DNA of 15,150 nucleotides from Chloroflexota bacterium (GTDB lineage: Bacteria; Chloroflexota; Anaerolineae; VGOG01), in NCBI GenBank assembly GCA_030615705.1, contig JAUWYT010000009.1, forward strand, positions 1 to 15,150, in the 5' to 3' direction. Shown in pieces: positions 14,881 through 15,150 of the stretch. The notes below the pieces were generated by a model. It did not search any database. It had not been told where the DNA came from and worked only from the letters and a program-made list of their open reading frames with translations. Each line of letters opens with the position of its first letter. Positions within the stretch are counted from its first letter, which is position 1. The translations under genes and the position numbers were made by a program.

Positions 14881-15150
14881 ATGGCTGAGATAGAGATGCC
14901 CACGCTGATCATGCAAGAGGGCCAGGGGGCTGGTCAGAGTTGGTCCATCGAGAAAGAGAGGGTTATCATTGGGCGCAGCGAGGATTGCGACATTGTGCTC
15001 GTGGAGCGTCAAGTTTCCCGCCATCACGCCCGGATTCGACGCTTAGACAGCCAGTACGTCCTGGAGGACCTGGGGAGCAGGAACGGAACCTACGTCAACG
15101 GTCGCGAGGTCACAGGGCCTTACATCTTGCAGGATGGCGACGAGATCCAG
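14881..15150 (+). CDS. FHA-domain protein (partial, runs off the right edge)
   Basis: The first 90 residues form an almost complete forkhead-associated domain, which binds phosphothreonine peptides. Key positions are visible: [13 protein letters not shown] (Gly-Arg of the FHA core), VSRHHARI (Ser and His contacting phosphate), and [14 protein letters not shown] (conserved Asn). ATG 14881 is preceded by AGGAGG at 14866-14871, 9 bases away. It is divergent from the Ser/Thr kinase, a common pairing for phospho-dependent signalling. The rest of the protein, including any output domain, is outside the window. Confidence 0.93.
   Translation, partial: MAEIEMPTLIMQEGQGAGQSWSIEKERVIIGRSEDCDIVLVERQVSRHHARIRRLDSQYVLEDLGSRNGTYVNGREVTGPYILQDGDEIQ

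Overview
The window looks like a chromosomal segment of a GC-rich bacterium, with no phage, plasmid or CRISPR signal. An uncultured Chloroflexota (Anaerolineae-like) host is my best guess, not a firm call. It rests on frequent TTG/GTG starts, a surface protein with a long Pro/Thr linker, a PknB-type kinase beside an FHA protein, and several dispersed palindromic repeats of the kind scattered through such genomes.

Left part (1-3092, all minus strand): a PLP-dependent threonine/serine dehydratase of the EutB-like branch runs off the left edge. Next comes a palindromic repeat (1041-1122), then a complete N-acyl-D-amino-acid deacylase with all its metal ligands. Upstream of that are a strong hairpin, a bidirectional intrinsic terminator, and a 70-codon orphan reading frame of unknown function. 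The dehydratase and deacylase may form an amino-acid catabolic unit.

Gap (3093-4058): about 770 bases without a convincing intact gene. It holds back-to-back divergent sigma-70-like promoters, a third near-consensus promoter, and the truncated C-terminal end of a YraN/UPF0102 gene. The YraN stop codon still overlaps the start of the next gene by ATGA. This looks like a rearrangement scar.

Middle (4059-6222, plus strand): an ABC-transporter ATPase of the MalK/UgpC class has a +1 frameshift at a run of six G, an unusual N-terminal insert and a non-canonical signature motif. It is followed by miaA, which starts at TTG behind a clear Shine-Dalgarno sequence.

Transport operon (6159-10329, minus strand): a lipoprotein solute-binding protein, two Dpp/Opp-type permeases and a class I methyltransferase are tightly coupled. 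No Dpp-type ATPases accompany them. The methyltransferase 3' end overlaps the 3' end of miaA.

Right part (10330-15150): a large exported GH3-like protein has an Ig-like domain, a Pro/Thr linker and a C-terminal membrane anchor. Its family nucleophile position is Gly instead of Asp. A tandem 8-bp repeat lies inside its coding sequence just before the anchor, so changes in copy number would switch the anchor on or off. A third palindromic repeat separates it from a convergent Ser/Thr kinase, which is divergent from an FHA-domain gene cut by the right edge. The most interesting candidate in the window is the possibly phase-variable, possibly non-catalytic GH3 surface protein. I did not find a clearly novel multi-gene system.
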